DNA of 6,805 nucleotides from an uncultured Clostridium sp. (GTDB lineage: Bacteria > Bacillota_A > Clostridia > Lachnospirales > Lachnospiraceae). The translations under genes were made by a program, and so were the position numbers. Below are positions 6,587 to 6,805 of the stretch, piece after piece (within the stretch, counting starts at the first letter, position 1; each line of letters opens with the position of its first letter). The stretch covers positions 1-6,805 of the forward strand of contig CAMWKN010000081.1 of the NCBI GenBank assembly GCA_947174825.1, written 5' to 3'. The notes below the pieces were generated by a model. The model did no database searches. It was not told the DNA's origin and saw only the letters and a program-made list of their open reading frames with translations.

Positions 6587-6607
6587 AAAACTATTGCCAT
6601 TCGCAAC
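6587..6607 (-). terminator. Weak terminator-like hairpin after the partial gene
   Basis: TTGC and GCAA pair around a 5-base loop, with a possible extra G-U pair, followed by TAG and four T. It starts 9 bases after the stop of the upstream partial gene. The stem is short, so termination here is doubtful. Confidence 0.2.
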
Positions 6608-6615
6608 TGAATATA

Positions 6616-6805
6616 TCAAACAAAAAACACTGACAATTTTCCCTTCACACGCTCCATAAGGGATCTTTTCTGTTTTGGCTGGTTACTTTTCAATTCCTTA
6701 TTTTCCTGCAATACTTCCTCATACTTCTCATTTAGAAGGCTCAGCATATTACCGCAGATCTGCACCAACTCCTTAGAAGTATAATTCATCCCTGTATTCT
6801 CATCC
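6616..6805 (-). CDS. C-terminal tail of an unidentified protein (5' end beyond window)
   Basis: The last 62 codons of a frame entering from the right edge end at TGA (6618-6616). The visible part contains a likely coiled-coil helix (ELVQICGNMLSLLNEKYEEV, continuing to ENKELK), then a polar, basic stretch (QPKQKRSLMERVKGK) and a hydrophobic end (LSVFFV). An internal ATG at 6789 has no ribosome site of the quality seen elsewhere here, and the frame is open upstream of it. This is therefore more likely the tail of a longer protein than a complete 57-residue one. I do not recognise the family. The basic, then hydrophobic end could touch the membrane. Confidence 0.6.
   Translation of the reverse strand, partial: DENTGMNYTSKELVQICGNMLSLLNEKYEEVLQENKELKSNQPKQKRSLMERVKGKLSVFFV

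Noticed and set aside
1..6805. CRISPR array, tRNA, rRNA, insertion sequence or prophage features
   Set aside because: No regularly spaced repeats, cloverleaf folds, transposase frames or integration sites were seen.

Overview
The window looks like chromosomal DNA from a motile, AT-rich Gram-positive bacterium of the Clostridia, most likely a Lachnospiraceae-type gut anaerobe. The evidence is strong AGGAGG-type ribosome binding sites, sigma-A promoters, poly-U terminators, CDP-glycerol glycerophosphotransferases (teichoic-acid-type enzymes), a CheV chemotaxis adaptor, and a secreted fibronectin-III protein of a style common in that group. The family-level placement is an inference from gene content. 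Every supported gene lies on the minus strand, so transcription runs from high to low coordinates. Nothing on the plus strand looks like a gene.

Reading in the direction of transcription: (1) 6805-6616 is the C-terminal tail of an unidentified protein that enters from outside the window. (2) 6437-5520 is cheV, with its own promoter and a clear intrinsic terminator, so it is probably monocistronic. (3) 5391-4447 is a compact subtilisin-family (S8) serine protease with no signal peptide and no propeptide, probably cytoplasmic. (4) 4446-4253 is a 194-base gap holding a 67-base multi-segment hairpin and a consensus TTGACA/TATAAT promoter. (5) 4252-3116, 3052-953 and 938-1 form a tight three-gene unit: a CDP-glycerol glycerophosphotransferase, a large secreted protein (signal peptide, three FN3 domains, Lys-rich linker, propeller-like C-terminal domain), and a second, larger glycerophosphotransferase-like protein cut by the window edge just inside its QLWH motif.

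The three-gene unit is the most coherent system here. Two enzymes of the type that polymerise or prime glycerol-phosphate polymers bracket a secreted, very basic protein, with spacings of 63 and 14 bases and no terminator between them. The simplest reading is a surface phosphopolymer locus with a dedicated exported partner protein; that partnership is an inference. The cheV and protease genes appear to be separate transcription units that happen to lie upstream.

Two starts should be set inside the longest open frames: the 4252 start for the glycerophosphotransferase and the 6437 start for cheV. Both have an ideal ribosome binding site, and in the first case the promoter leaves no room for the longer form. 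No tRNA, rRNA, CRISPR array, insertion sequence or attachment site was seen, and no gene-free stretch exceeds 300 bases.
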